Position numbers and translations under genes: made by a program
Shown here: in pieces, positions 33,130 through 41,942 of the stretch
Layout of the letters: each line of letters opens with the position of its first letter
Position numbering within the stretch: the stretch's first letter is position 1
The notes under the pieces: generated by a model
The model's database searches: none
What the model was told of the DNA's origin: nothing
Seen by the model: only the letters and a program-made list of their open reading frames with translations
Origin: Hippopus hippopus
Taxonomy: Eukaryota > Mollusca > Bivalvia > Cardiida > Cardiidae
Assembly: GCA_946811185.2 (NCBI GenBank)
Contig: OX328104.1
Coordinates: 53,800,505 to 53,864,504 of the forward strand
Length of the DNA: 64,000 bases
Reading direction: 5' to 3'

Positions 33130-33880
33130 TCTTGATATAAGTATGTACCTTTGGTTTGGTTCCAAGAAATAAATTAATATTTCCCAGTTAAGCGTTGCAC
33201 CTAGCATGTTGACATTTCTGGGCTTTGTTTCTCACCATAAAATTCTATTAAGTATTCATTACAATGTTTATGTTAATTTGTCTGTTTGGTAATCGTAATG
33301 ATATTTTAGAAGGGTTTAAATTTTATCAGGGCTAATGCACCTGTTAAGCTTGTGTTCTTGATCTTAATTAACAATTACCAGGCACAACCCTCTCCAAATC
33401 ACTCAATGCTTAGCTGCAAAAGAGGATGAATTTTGTTGCTACAGTATTTGCCAGTTTTAGGTAATCGGTCAGCCAAGCTGTGGTCTGAAGTTGCAATCCC
33501 TGGGTTACTTACTGTCCATGATACCAATGAGCAGATGGGTTCTACTGCTCTGCGATGTAACTCAAGAAAATATTTAAATTAATATTATTATAGACACTTT
33601 CAGTCAGTACAAAAATGAAATATGGCTATTAACTCCAGAGTGCTTCCTCCAAACTATCCCACCAAAATGGTCACATGTCATAGATCGAAAACCAAACTGA
33701 ACTATCTGTGTTCTTTGAAAGAAAAATGAATTTGACTAGTTGGTACCATATGATAATTATTATTGGTCGTTGTCCATTTGTTGCTTTCAGCTTGTTACCA
33801 ATTGCTTTGTGGACCTATACCATTGTTGTTTTTTTAGCAAGGGACATGACTTGTGATGTAACGCTTATTACAACTGACTG
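33130..33880. other. Intron sequence, nothing recognised
   Basis: Between exons M and N. No exon or RNA gene. A stretch near 33600-33670 faintly resembles 32755-32830 (attattg, tccatcaa), too weak to call. Confidence 0.45.
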
Positions 33881-34131
33881 GCACTATGAAAAATGGGGGT
33901 TTAATATATCTCTGTGATGCACTATACCAAACCAGTGATCACATAATAATGGATCCATAACATCCATTTTGTCTCACAACTGACTGAATCATGAGATAGA
34001 ATGGCCCTTGCTAATGCAGAAAATCTTCCAGTAGCAGAAAGTTTCAACCAAGGTCAGCCTGCCTGGACTGCCCAGGCTCGATACTTTTTTTCCAGATACA
34101 TTAAATCCCCTTTTCACAGAGCATAACTCAA
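33880..34131 (+). mobile_element. Family C foldback
   Basis: Starts ggcactatgaaaaatggggg and ends cacagagcataactca; the body has aaggtcagcctgcctggact. Confidence 0.75.
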
Positions 34132-34194
34132 CTTTATTTATTGTTCTTGACTCATCTGCTTGTGTTGTCAAAATGTATTTATTTACTTTCACAA

Positions 34195-34729
34195 GAGTTA
34201 TAGAAGAACTACCGGTAGGTTCTAACATTAGCACCAACGTGAAGGTAACACCACTTCCAAATAACTCTCTCCCATGTAGGTTACTAACAATATCTTTACT
34301 GTCCTTAACTTTGGAGTTTAATGTGAACAGATTTCATCTATTAACCATCTAACCACATGACAAAATTTTAGACCAGTCCAAATTGAAAGCACTCAATCTT
34401 GCAGATGACAATTTTGATGTGGCTCAAAAAATGCTATGTTCCTCTGATAGAGCAGAAAACATTGTGGAAAAAGGAGAAAATGCTGGTTACCAGCATTTTC
34501 TCCTTTTCCCACAATGTTTTCAAAAGGCTTCTACCTCAAGGTCATTAAAAGTCGGCATTGTGTGGTAAAGGGTTAACAGAAAAGGTGACAGAAGAACTAA
34601 CTTTGGAAGTCAGCCAAAATTTCCACACCACTTTGAAAGAACATCCTGTACCTTATCAACATTAGCTTTACAGTCCTTAACCTTGCTGTTTTATGTTAAC
34701 AAATCTATCCTCATTTATTAACAAAAAAG
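34195..34729 (+). pseudogene. Two ghost copies of the start of exon N
   Basis: Upstream of exon N the segment agaaaag|GTGACAGAAGAACT (34585) copies the exon start aaaaaag|GTAACGGAAGAACT (34730) with its acceptor, 145 bp earlier. A fainter copy (agagttatagaagaacta) lies near 34195. The ghost at 34585 reads GDRRTNFGSQPKFP against GNGRTNFFTNRKSAP in exon N, then runs to a stop. A family A MITE splits the spacer between the two ghosts. Confidence 0.65.
34341..34576 (+). mobile_element. Family A MITE inside the exon N duplication
   Basis: TTAAccatctaaccacat to tggtaaaggg TTAA, centre gctggttaccagc. The flanks join as ctaTTAAcagaaaag, matching tttaTTAAcaaaaaag at the real exon N acceptor, so the insertion at TTAA can be read directly. 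Confidence 0.9.
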
Positions 34730-35053
34730 GTAACGGAAGAACTAACTTTTTCACCAACCGGAAGTCAGCCCCGAATTTCTCAGCACTTTCTGTAGATGGC
34801 ACAACCGAGACGACATTGACAGCTGATAATCTACATTGTACTCAACACGTACCTACTAACACAAAAACTAACACAGTGACGGGTGCACGATTAAGTTTAG
34901 ATAGCTGGGACACTAACAAAAATCGTCTGGAACATGGAATTTCGGACTACACTAACACGATTGATGACACATATGATGATACTGCTATTCCAGGTGCCTT
35001 CCAAAAGCCACAGCAGACAGGAAGTGATGTTAAAAGTAGAACCAGTCAAGCAG
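34730..35053 (+). CDS. SH2 adaptor gene, exon N, Ser/Thr/Asn-rich
   Basis: Acceptor aacaaaaaag|GTAA and donor GCAG|GTATGT, 324 nt, phase 1 in and 1 out. It begins GNGRTNFFTNRKSAPNFSAL and ends PQQTGSDVKSRTSQA. Polar and disordered; the stretch SDYTNTIDDTYDDTAIPG holds two tyrosines in acidic context (kinase-like sites). The acceptor is weak, with an A-rich run directly before AG, but its position is supported by a ghost copy at 34585 carrying the same junction. The last 31 nt and donor are duplicated 73 bp downstream. Confidence 0.8.
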
Positions 35054-35185
35054 GTATGTTAGCAAAGATTTTTCATTTTGTATATAGTCTCAGCTGCAGA
35101 CAGGAAGTGATGTTAAAAGTAGAACCAGTCAAGCAGGTACATGTATGTTAGCAAAGATTTTTCATTTTGTATATAGTCTCAGCTG
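35023..35185 (+). repeat. 73-bp tandem duplication of exon N end and donor
   Basis: Unit 1 starts gcagacaggaagtgatgtta at 35023 and unit 2 with the same bases at 35096. Both contain the coding end, a GCAG|GTA donor and gcaaagatttttcattttg. Unit 2 has five extra bases after the donor (gtacatgtatg). The coding parts are identical, so the duplication is recent. Confidence 0.85.
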
Positions 35186-35192
35186 CAACTCC

Positions 35193-35433
35193 TTAACTCT
35201 TTACCAGACAACAAAATTTTAGACTTGTCCAAATTGAAAGCATTTGCAGACAACAAAGTGAAAACATTGTGGCTTAAATGATGCAATTTATTATATAATC
35301 TAAATGAGTAGAAAACATTGAGTGAAAAGGAGAAAAATGTTGGTTACCAGCATTTTCTTCTTTTCCAACATTTTTTTCACAGGAAGTCTTTCTCAGGGTT
35401 GTTAAAACTCAAGATTTTATGGTAAAGGGTTAA
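35193..35433 (+). mobile_element. Family A MITE
   Basis: TTAActctttaccagac to tggtaaaggg TTAA, centre ttggttaccagc, with a small insertion in the left arm. Confidence 0.85.
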
Positions 35434-35454
35434 TCTAAGTTGTGGAAATTTTTA

Positions 35455-35667
35455 TCATCATTTGATACTTTACTAAAGGCTTGTCCAATTTGAAAGCACT
35501 TGCAGATGACAGATTAAATGTGCATGGTTCAAATGATGGGGTTTGTTCTTGAAGAGGTAGAAAACATTGTGGGTAAAGAAGAATCCAGGCTCCTTTTCCC
35601 ACTATGTTTTCAGAAGCTTTCCTTCTTGCGGTTGTCAAAACAAGAAATTATGTGGTAAAGTGTTTAA
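35455..35667 (+). mobile_element. Family A MITE, decayed
   Basis: Contains gatactttactaaaggc, gaggtagaaaacattgtggg and ends tgtggtaaagtgttTAA; most of the central palindrome is deleted. Confidence 0.7.
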
Positions 35668-35805
35668 AATCTGCGATATTTTTCAACATTCTTCATCAAC
35701 TATGGTATGACTTGATATCCTTCTTGCTTGTTTCAATGTAAAATCGCAAATTCACAGAGTTCCCTTCTATAAGAGCATCATTTCTATCCAATCATGACAT
35801 TTTAG

Positions 35806-35951
35806 GCAATAGGGATGTAAAATTATCGCAGAATGCAGAATCTTTCACACCTCCTACTGTTGAATCTTTAAGCCACAGACGACAAACAGACCCTGGACCA
35901 CTGAAAATGCATATACAAAACAGAACTAACACATCATATATCGTAGAATAG
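35806..35951 (+). CDS. SH2 adaptor gene, exon O, proximal terminal exon
   Basis: Acceptor gacattttag|GCAA, phase 1 in, then 47 codons and TAG. It reads GNRDVKLSQNAESFTPPTVE, SLSHRRQTDPGPLKMHIQNR, TNTSYIVE. No in-phase donor before the stop, so it must end a transcript. I saw no AATAAA or ATTAAA within about 400 bp after the stop, which leaves the poly(A) site open. With exons A-N this gives a partial protein of roughly 650-680 residues in the window. Confidence 0.75.
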
Positions 35952-36328
35952 ATGTATTATTCAAACTACCGGTACTTGCATATTGTCTGAACTATATCAC
36001 ACAATTTTCAAATTCACATTATGGCCGGTCCATTAGAGTTATCTCTCTTTGTGCACTCTTGTGCTTTGTATTGTGAGAAAATGAACAAGTCACAGACAGT
36101 GTGATATTATTGGAACCTACATGGTGCCTGTAACATAACCAAATTGTTGGCTAACTCAAAATAGGAAAAGAAAATTAGAATGAAATGAGCCTTTGTTAGT
36201 ACAGATGGCTGTGTTTGATTGTACATCATATATTATGCCATTGATTTTTGTTTACATGTGGTCCCAATAGTAGGTCTGAATGTGCCTTTAACTTGAAGCC
36301 TTCCAAGGATAATTATCTCCTTGTAACA

Positions 36329-36545
36329 TGTTACAGGAGATCACCCCATCCTTACTGCATAGCTTTCCCATATAAAATCAATACCTGACAACTGAGTTAG
36401 GGAGAATTCTCCTTAGCTCAGTGGTTATGGTGTTGGTCTTTTAAACCTCGAAAAATGAGGATATTTGTCTGCACAGGTTCGAATCCCGCCAGATGTGGTT
36501 TGTATTTGAGCTATGCATTTGTTACAAACTTTCATGTTTCTAAGA
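36329..36545 (+). repeat. TRIM 5' LTR
   Basis: 217 bp, TGTTACAGGAGATCACC to CATGTTTCTAAGA. About 7% different from the 3' LTR; most differences are CG in the 3' LTR against TG or CA here. Confidence 0.88.
36413..36486 (+). other. tRNA-like Pol III promoter in 5' LTR
   Basis: A box TTAGCTCAGTGG (36413-36424) and B box GGTTCGAATCC (36476-36486). Between them GGT-CTTTTAA-ACC forms an anticodon-like hairpin with TTT in the anticodon place, as in tRNA-Lys. An extra ccTC-GAgg hairpin follows it. The acceptor stem does not pair, so a functional tRNA is unlikely. Confidence 0.75.
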
Positions 36546-36563
36546 TGGGGGCTCGTCTGGGAT
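36546..36563 (+). other. TRIM primer-binding site, tRNA-Pro type
   Basis: TGGGGGCTCGTCTGGGAT directly follows the 5' LTR. It matches the well-known tRNA-Pro primer-binding sequence at 17 of 18 positions (T in place of C at position 13). Confidence 0.85.
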
Positions 36564-36641
36564 TGGCCATTGAGCCATTAGTTGTCTAATTAATAGACTT
36601 ACTGCCTAATTAGGCTTTCTGTCATCAAAATGATGACATTT

Positions 36642-36650
36642 AAGAGGGGG
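36642..36650 (+). other. TRIM polypurine tract
   Basis: AAGAGGGGG lies 2 bp before the TGTTAC start of the 3' LTR, the position from which plus-strand synthesis is primed in LTR elements. Confidence 0.8.
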
Positions 36651-36652
36651 TG

Positions 36653-36868
36653 TGTTACGGGAGATCACCCCTTCCTTACTGCATAGCTTTCCCGTATAAA
36701 CTCAATACCTGACAACTGCATTAGGGAGAATTCTCTTTAGCTCAGTGGTTATGGTGTTGGTCTTTTAAACCTCAAAAACGAGGATATTTGTCCGCACGGG
36801 TTCGAATCCCGCCAGATGCGGTTTGTATTTGAGCTATGCATTTGTTACGAACTTTCATGTTCGTAAGA
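36653..36868 (+). repeat. TRIM 3' LTR
   Basis: 216 bp, TGTTACGGGAGATCACC to CATGTTCGTAAGA. A box TTAGCTCAGTGG (36737-36748) and B box GGTTCGAATCC (36799-36809) are both intact, and here the T-arm stem (CGGG / CCCG) pairs fully. Confidence 0.88.
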
Positions 36869-36952
36869 AACATATTCAAATGAGATAGGCTAGGCATAGT
36901 GTCTGAGCACTTGTGTATAATTTGAAGGTGAGGCTGCAAAAGTTTGTTGACC

Positions 36953-37195
36953 AACCCATATAGCTCAGGTGGCAGAGTGTAGGACTTGTAAACATCAAGT
37001 CTTGGGTCACATGAGGGTGTGAGTTCAAGCTATATGACTGGCCATTTAACATTACTTATAGTTTTTTCAGATGAAATGTTAAACCAAAGCCCCATGTGAC
37101 AGTGCTATTCACTGAGTATCTTAAAGAACTAGGCATAACTTAGTATAGGTTTTGTCCTGTATCTTGCACTATTCCCCATTACAAAACTAGGGGTC
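36953..37195 (+). mobile_element. tRNA-derived SINE, decayed
   Basis: The head has a perfectly paired 7-bp acceptor-like stem (CATATAG ... CTATATG), an A box TAGCTCAGGTGG, and an anticodon-like hairpin gacttg-taaacat-caagtc. The B box (gtgagttcaagct) is decayed. The body contains gatgaaatgttaaaccaaag, a phrase found in other invertebrate SINEs. It begins 80 bp after the TRIM. Confidence 0.65.
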
Positions 37196-37303
37196 TTAAT
37201 GCAGGGAGCATCTTCCATATGGGCAACCATTGGCATCAATAAAAAAACACATTCAATCAACATTTGTATTTATGTGTTGTATGCCTCAGTCTGTTTGTCT
37301 GCA

Positions 37304-37400
37304 TTAACTCTTTACCATATATTTTCAAACTTTTTCAAATTCCATGAAGTTGTAGAGGACAAATACATTGTGACTAAAAAAAGGGAAACTGCTTTTTAAA
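37304..37400 (+). mobile_element. Family A MITE, fragment
   Basis: TTAActctttaccatat followed by a decayed left body; the palindrome is absent. Confidence 0.5.
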
Positions 37401-37611
37401 GGGTCTCAAGCAACAAACTAAAGTAAAAAAACACTATGTCTGATAAAAGTTTACAGCACTTTCCCTAGGAATAAGCTTGATGTGTAAGCATAATTTTAAA
37501 GCAGGGTGATGCTGCTGTGACATAACACTAACTGTGCTAAGCATGTCTGTTGTGTTTTTTTTAGATAATAATTTAGTAAAGTGGATTAAGACTGGGCTGC
37601 CTTTGCAAATA

Positions 37612-37668
37612 GTGTAGATCAAGATCAGACTGCACAGCATTCTAATTTAGTATCTACAATGTCTACTA
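37612..37668. mobile_element. Family B core, decayed
   Basis: Keeps tagtgtagatcaagatcaga and gtatctacaatgtctac; the centre has diverged. Confidence 0.55.
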
Positions 37669-37909
37669 TGGTTGAGGTTCTACTGAGATATCAATCATAA
37701 TTAAAACTCATACATGTACGTTTGATCTGAACTTTTTTATGCAGTTTTGCTTTTCACAGTGTAATGCAGTGAAGCCATATTTTTTTGTGTGAAATGAATC
37801 TAATATGTATTAATTTATGTAACAGAAGTAGATTACGAAAATAGTAAGTTTGATTTTTTTCCCCTTTTATTTGCTCTATTAGACTATCAAAGCATGGACA
37901 CAAATATGT

Positions 37910-38169
37910 ATGAGCTTTGCTCTGTGAAATGGGGGTTAATGCATCTGCAAAAAGTATCAACCCAGGTCAGCCTGTGCAGTCCACACAGGCTGACCTGGGT
38001 CGAAACTTTCTGCTTTTGGTTAATTTTCTGCTTGTCAAGGGACCATTCTACCTCAGGATTCAGGTAGTTGTGGGGCAAAAAGGATTTTATGGATCCATAA
38101 ACATAATGACTGGCTAGGTATCATGCATCACAGAGATGCATTAATCCCCCGCCAGAGCTTGGTTCATAT
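37910..38169 (+). mobile_element. Family C foldback, full length
   Basis: Starts tgagctttgctctgtgaaat and ends gccagagcttggttca; the inner palindrome cccaggtcagcctgtgcagt / cacaggctgacctggg is well kept. Confidence 0.85.
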
Positions 38170-38518
38170 TATAGATTTCTAAAATTTACTCTAAAACTGT
38201 CAGCAGGGATTTCTTCTGATCCACTAACATAAACTGCAATCGACGATTTTTGAAAACTGAGTTGGAAAAGGAGCAAAAGCTTATTACATGCCATTGTTCC
38301 TTTTTCCCTCAGTGGTTCCCATTTTCTTCAACTGTTACTAATTTCTTGCCTTTAATACTGAAACTTAGTTCATTGTCTCTATTAATTTTGATCTTTATGT
38401 TTCAAGGGATTTAATAGCATGCATTGATTACCTATTCGAATTCAGATATGATTATCTTGTAGCTGCATGTTAAGAGAAAACTAGTAGTCTTCAGTCCTAA
38501 TCTATTGAATCTAATGCA

Positions 38519-38575
38519 TACATCATCATCATCATCATCATTGTCATTGTTGTTATCATTGTCATTAATGATATA
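38519..38575. repeat. ATC/ATT simple repeat
   Basis: A run of about seven catcat units followed by gttgttatcattgtcatt. Confidence 0.8.
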
Positions 38576-38799
38576 TAAGGATGAGAATTTTGTATATGAA
38601 ACTTCGATATGGGGATATGCTAGAAAACATTATAATATTACAGTAGAAAAATTCACCTTTTTTTTGAGTGAATGTTCATTGTTTCACAATTTTTCAAATG
38701 CTAGGAATGTGTACAAGGTTCTTGCTTGGTAAAAAGACTTTATCACTGAATTTATTTGATTCTGAAGCGCTTGGCATAGCTTAACTCACTTTTGAAATC

Positions 38800-38865
38800 T
38801 ATGGATCAAGATCAAACAGGGTAGGACAGGTAGTCTGATCTTTGATTCAGTTGTACACTTTCAAA
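38800..38865. mobile_element. Family B core, decayed
   Basis: Keeps ctatggatcaagatcaaac and tagtctgatctttgattca. Confidence 0.5.
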
Positions 38866-38941
38866 AACTTATTCTTGCCAAAAGTATTGACATTATATGT
38901 AAAGGTCGATCAAAGAAAATAGGAAATTTCCATCTCATATA

Positions 38942-39155
38942 CCTAGCTCTTTGCCAAACAATCCCTTGTCTCAACAACCCTGCAGGAGAGGGCTTTTGAA
39001 AACAATGTGGGAAAAGGAGAAAATGCTGGTAACCAGCATTTTCTTTTTTTCCCACAATGTTTTCTCACCTTTGGAGGATAAACTTCACCATTTGAGCCTC
39101 ATTTGAATAGTTTTCTGCAAATGCTTTCAATTAGAAAGAGTCTAGAATTTCTTTG
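38942..39155 (-). mobile_element. Family A MITE
   Basis: Starts cctagctctttgccaaac, centre gctggtaaccagc, right end gagtctagaatttctttg with the terminal TTAA lost. Confidence 0.8.
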
Positions 39156-39218
39156 AATGCAAGAATTTTATTACTGTTAGTAACTGTAATTATTTGTCTG
39201 GAAAATAGCCACAATATA

Positions 39219-39494
39219 AATGAGCCATGCTCTGTAAAAAGGAGGCTTAATGCATCTGCAAAAAGTTTAGACCCAGGTCAGCCTGCACACTTCGCGCAGG
39301 CTGACCTGGGCCCAAACTTTTCACTATTGGTCAATTTTCTGCATGGTGAAGGAACAGTGTACCTCAAAATTCAGTCGGTTGTTAAAAAAGTGGTTGTTAT
39401 GGATCCATGAGTACATGTTCATGTATGTGATGGCTTGCTTGGTTTGATGGATTACAGAGATGCATTAAGCCCCTTTTTGCCAGATTATGGCTCA
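39219..39494 (+). mobile_element. Family C foldback, full length
   Basis: Starts tgagccatgctctgtaaaaa and ends gccagattatggctca; inner palindrome cccaggtcagcctgcacact / cgcaggctgacctggg. Confidence 0.85.
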
Positions 39495-39594
39495 AATGCA
39501 TGTTCAGCTTTTAAAGCATTAACACCTACATTTTGCTGCTTTGTCTCATTAATAATTAAATGGAGATATCGGGATTTTTGAGTCAATCTTTATA

Positions 39595-39818
39595 ATGAGT
39601 GAGTGAGTGAGTGAGGAAGTGAGTGAGGGAGTGAGTGAGGAAGGAGGGAGGAGGAGGGAGGGAGTGTGAGTGAGTAAGTGGGTGAGTAAGTGAGAGAGAG
39701 GGGGAGGCAGGGAGTGTAAGGGAGGGAGTGTGAGTGAGTGAGTGAGTAAGTGAGAGAGAGAGGGAGGCAGGGAGTGTCGGTGAGTGAGTGAGTGAGTGAG
39801 TGAGTGAGTGAGTGAGTT
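39595..39818 (+). repeat. GAGT microsatellite, interrupted
   Basis: A long run of gagt and related gagg units on the plus strand, broken into three blocks that themselves repeat (gagagagaggg-aggcagggagtg occurs twice). Confidence 0.9.
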
Positions 39819-40022
39819 GTTAACTCACCAGGAATTTAGTCAATTCACCTAATAAGCTAACTTATCTTAAAGTATTTATGTGCTTTTGGGATTATCTTTT
39901 TTCTTTACTGCATTTTTCAAATGTTTGAAATCACTGTGGGAGAGGGTAGCCAGCATTTTCTCCTTTTTCCATGAAGTTCCCCATAGCTTTTGATGAAGAG
40001 ATTAAAGTCAATATACACTATT

Positions 40023-41042
40023 AGTTGTACGGTAAGGCGGCAGGAGACTTGGAAACTTGTTCACGGCTGTGGTGAATCATGTCGCTCCGAGCCGAAGGCG
40101 AGGTGGCAACATGATTCGACATAGCCGTGAACAAGTTTCCAAGTCCCCTGCCACCTGACCGTACTACGAATTTATGATACTGCAAAGTTTTACCCTTTCA
40201 AAGCGTGTTAAGTGAAATTTCCCTGTTTTATATTCTACGAATCTAGTATGATGATGAAATAAAAATAACCTTCTGAGTGCCCCAATTCAATGAAAACTGA
40301 CGTCACTGGGAACTGATGTCACTAAAACGTGCAGTTTGGTGCATAAACGTGCAGTCTGGTGATCTATCGACGCCGCCATTTTGGATGTTGTGTTGCAAGT
40401 GTAGTCATGTATACGGGGCACCCAAAAGGGAAACTGGTTTAGCATGGATTTTGCCAGTGTATATGATATATATGTTCAGGGCATATTATCCAATCAGATC
40501 ACGAGAAATTTCTTTGCAGTATAATAAGAATTTTTATTATACTGCAAAGAAATTTCTCGTGATTTGATTGGATAATATGCCCCTAACATATATATCACGT
40601 ACACTGGCAAAACCAACGTAAAAGCAGTTTCCCTTTCGGGAGCCCCGTATAAATGACTACACTTTTAACACAACATTCAAATTGGCAGCGTCGATCAAGA
40701 TTAACATCAAGATTATGCGTCAAACTGCACCTTTTAGCACGTTTTACCAAGGTTTCAGTGACGTCAGTTTTCATTGAATTGGGGTACTCAGAAGGGAAAT
40801 CCTTCTTCGTCAGCATACTCAATTTTTGAAACCAAAAATCAGGTAAAATTCGCTTAAAACACGTTGGATGGTAAACCTTTGCAGTATAATAAATTCGTTG
40901 TACGGTCAGGTGTCAGGGGACTTGGAAACTTGTTCACGGCTGTGGTGAATCATGTCGCCACCTCGCCTTCGGCTCGGGGTGACATGATTCACCACAGCCA
41001 TGAACAAGTTTCCAAGTCCCCTGCCACCTGACCGTACAACTA
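40023..41042. mobile_element. 1-kb palindromic foldback with hairpin ends
   Basis: Two arms of about 500 bp meet head to head near 40530 (tttctttgcagtataataag ... attatactgcaaagaaa). Each outer end is itself a 140-bp hairpin (40023-40164 and 40900-41042) with stem ttgtacggtcaggtg-type sequence. Arms include gcatattatccaatcagatc and its inverse. Each arm has a TGACGTCA (40298-40305 and 40759-40766). A single-arm copy lies at 1266-1775. Non-coding. Confidence 0.85.
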
Positions 41043-41103
41043 ATACTGTAACTACATGCAAGTTCTGATGTTATAAAAACTGCTGAACAATTTTCACTGT
41101 TGT

Positions 41104-41331
41104 TAACTCTTTACCAAACGACAAAATTTTGGACTAGTCCAAATTGAAAGCATTTGCACACAACAAAATAAACGTGATTTAAAAATTGAAATTTGATTTG
41201 GGAAGGGTAGAAAACATTGTGGGAAAAAGAGAAAATGCTGGTTACCAGCATTTTCTCCTTTTCGCTCAATGTTTCCAAAAGCTTTCTTTCTCAGGGTCGT
41301 TAAAATTTGGGATTGTGTGGTAAAGAGTTAA
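41104..41331 (+). mobile_element. Family A MITE, full length
   Basis: TTAActctttaccaaac to tggtaaagagTTAA, centre gctggttaccagc. Confidence 0.9.
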
Positions 41332-41438
41332 TACATTAATCTATTTGTAGTGAAAAGGATCTAAACCCAGGAATGTATAGTTTGACAAAAGATTTCTTGG
41401 ATCGATTTTTGTACTAAAATTATAAATTCAAAGATGTT

Positions 41439-41667
41439 TCAACCCTTTACCAAACGACAAAATGTTGGACTGTACCAAATTGAAAGCATTAACGGACGAC
41501 AAATTAAAAGTTGCTAAAATGATGATTTCTGTCTTTAATAGGGTAGAAAACATTGTGGGAAAAGGAGAAAATGCTGGTTACCAGCATTTTCTCCTTTTCC
41601 CACAATGTTTTCAAAAGCTGTCTTTCTCAGGGTCGTTAAAAGTCAGGATTGTGTGGTAAAGGGTTAA
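41439..41667 (+). mobile_element. Family A MITE, full length
   Basis: tcaaccctttaccaaac to tggtaaaggg TTAA; the central palindrome is perfect. Confidence 0.9.
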
Positions 41668-41715
41668 AAGTTTGTTTTATGGGATAATGGGTTGAAATAA
41701 TATGCCATGGTGTGT

Positions 41716-41942
41716 TTAACCCTTTACCACAATAGCCTTAGTTTTAACCACCATGCAGAAGACACTTACTGAAAACATTGTGGGCAAAGGAGAAAATGCT
41801 AATAAACTGCATTTTGTCCTTTTCCCACAATGTTTTCTACCCTATCAAAGAAAAAATCCATTACATGAACCAACTTTAAAATAATGTCAGCAAATCCTTT
41901 CAATTTGGACTAGTCTACATTTCTCTTGTTTGGGATGAATTA
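41716..41942 (-). mobile_element. Family A MITE
   Basis: TTAAccctttaccacaa to gggatgaaTTAA, with a decayed centre (gctaataaactgc). Confidence 0.8.

Larger units (their letters stand above)
36329..36868 (+). mobile_element. TRIM: miniature LTR retrotransposon with tRNA-like LTRs
   Basis: Two direct repeats of 217 and 216 bp enclose 107 bp. The left repeat is followed at once by an 18-nt primer-binding site, the right repeat is preceded by a purine tract, and AACA flanks both sides (36325-36328 and 36869-36872). LTRs begin TGTTAC and end GTAAGA or CTAAGA, a nearly inverted pair. There is no gag or pol; it could move only with enzymes supplied by another element. Each LTR carries A-box and B-box sequences of a tRNA. 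Known parallels are plant TRIMs, including Cassandra, whose LTRs carry 5S rRNA promoters. Confidence 0.88.

Noticed and set aside
35096..35126. The second copy of exon N's end as an alternative exon
   Set aside because: From a phase-1 donor it would meet TGA within three codons, and no acceptor in another phase fits the neighbours.
36413..36495. A functional tRNA-Lys gene
   Set aside because: A and B boxes and the anticodon loop are present, but the acceptor stem does not pair and an extra hairpin sits after the anticodon arm; it is better read as a promoter remnant within the LTR.
36329..36868. Plain tandem duplication of a SINE
   Set aside because: A primer-binding site, polypurine tract and target duplication at the exact borders are not expected from a tandem duplication.
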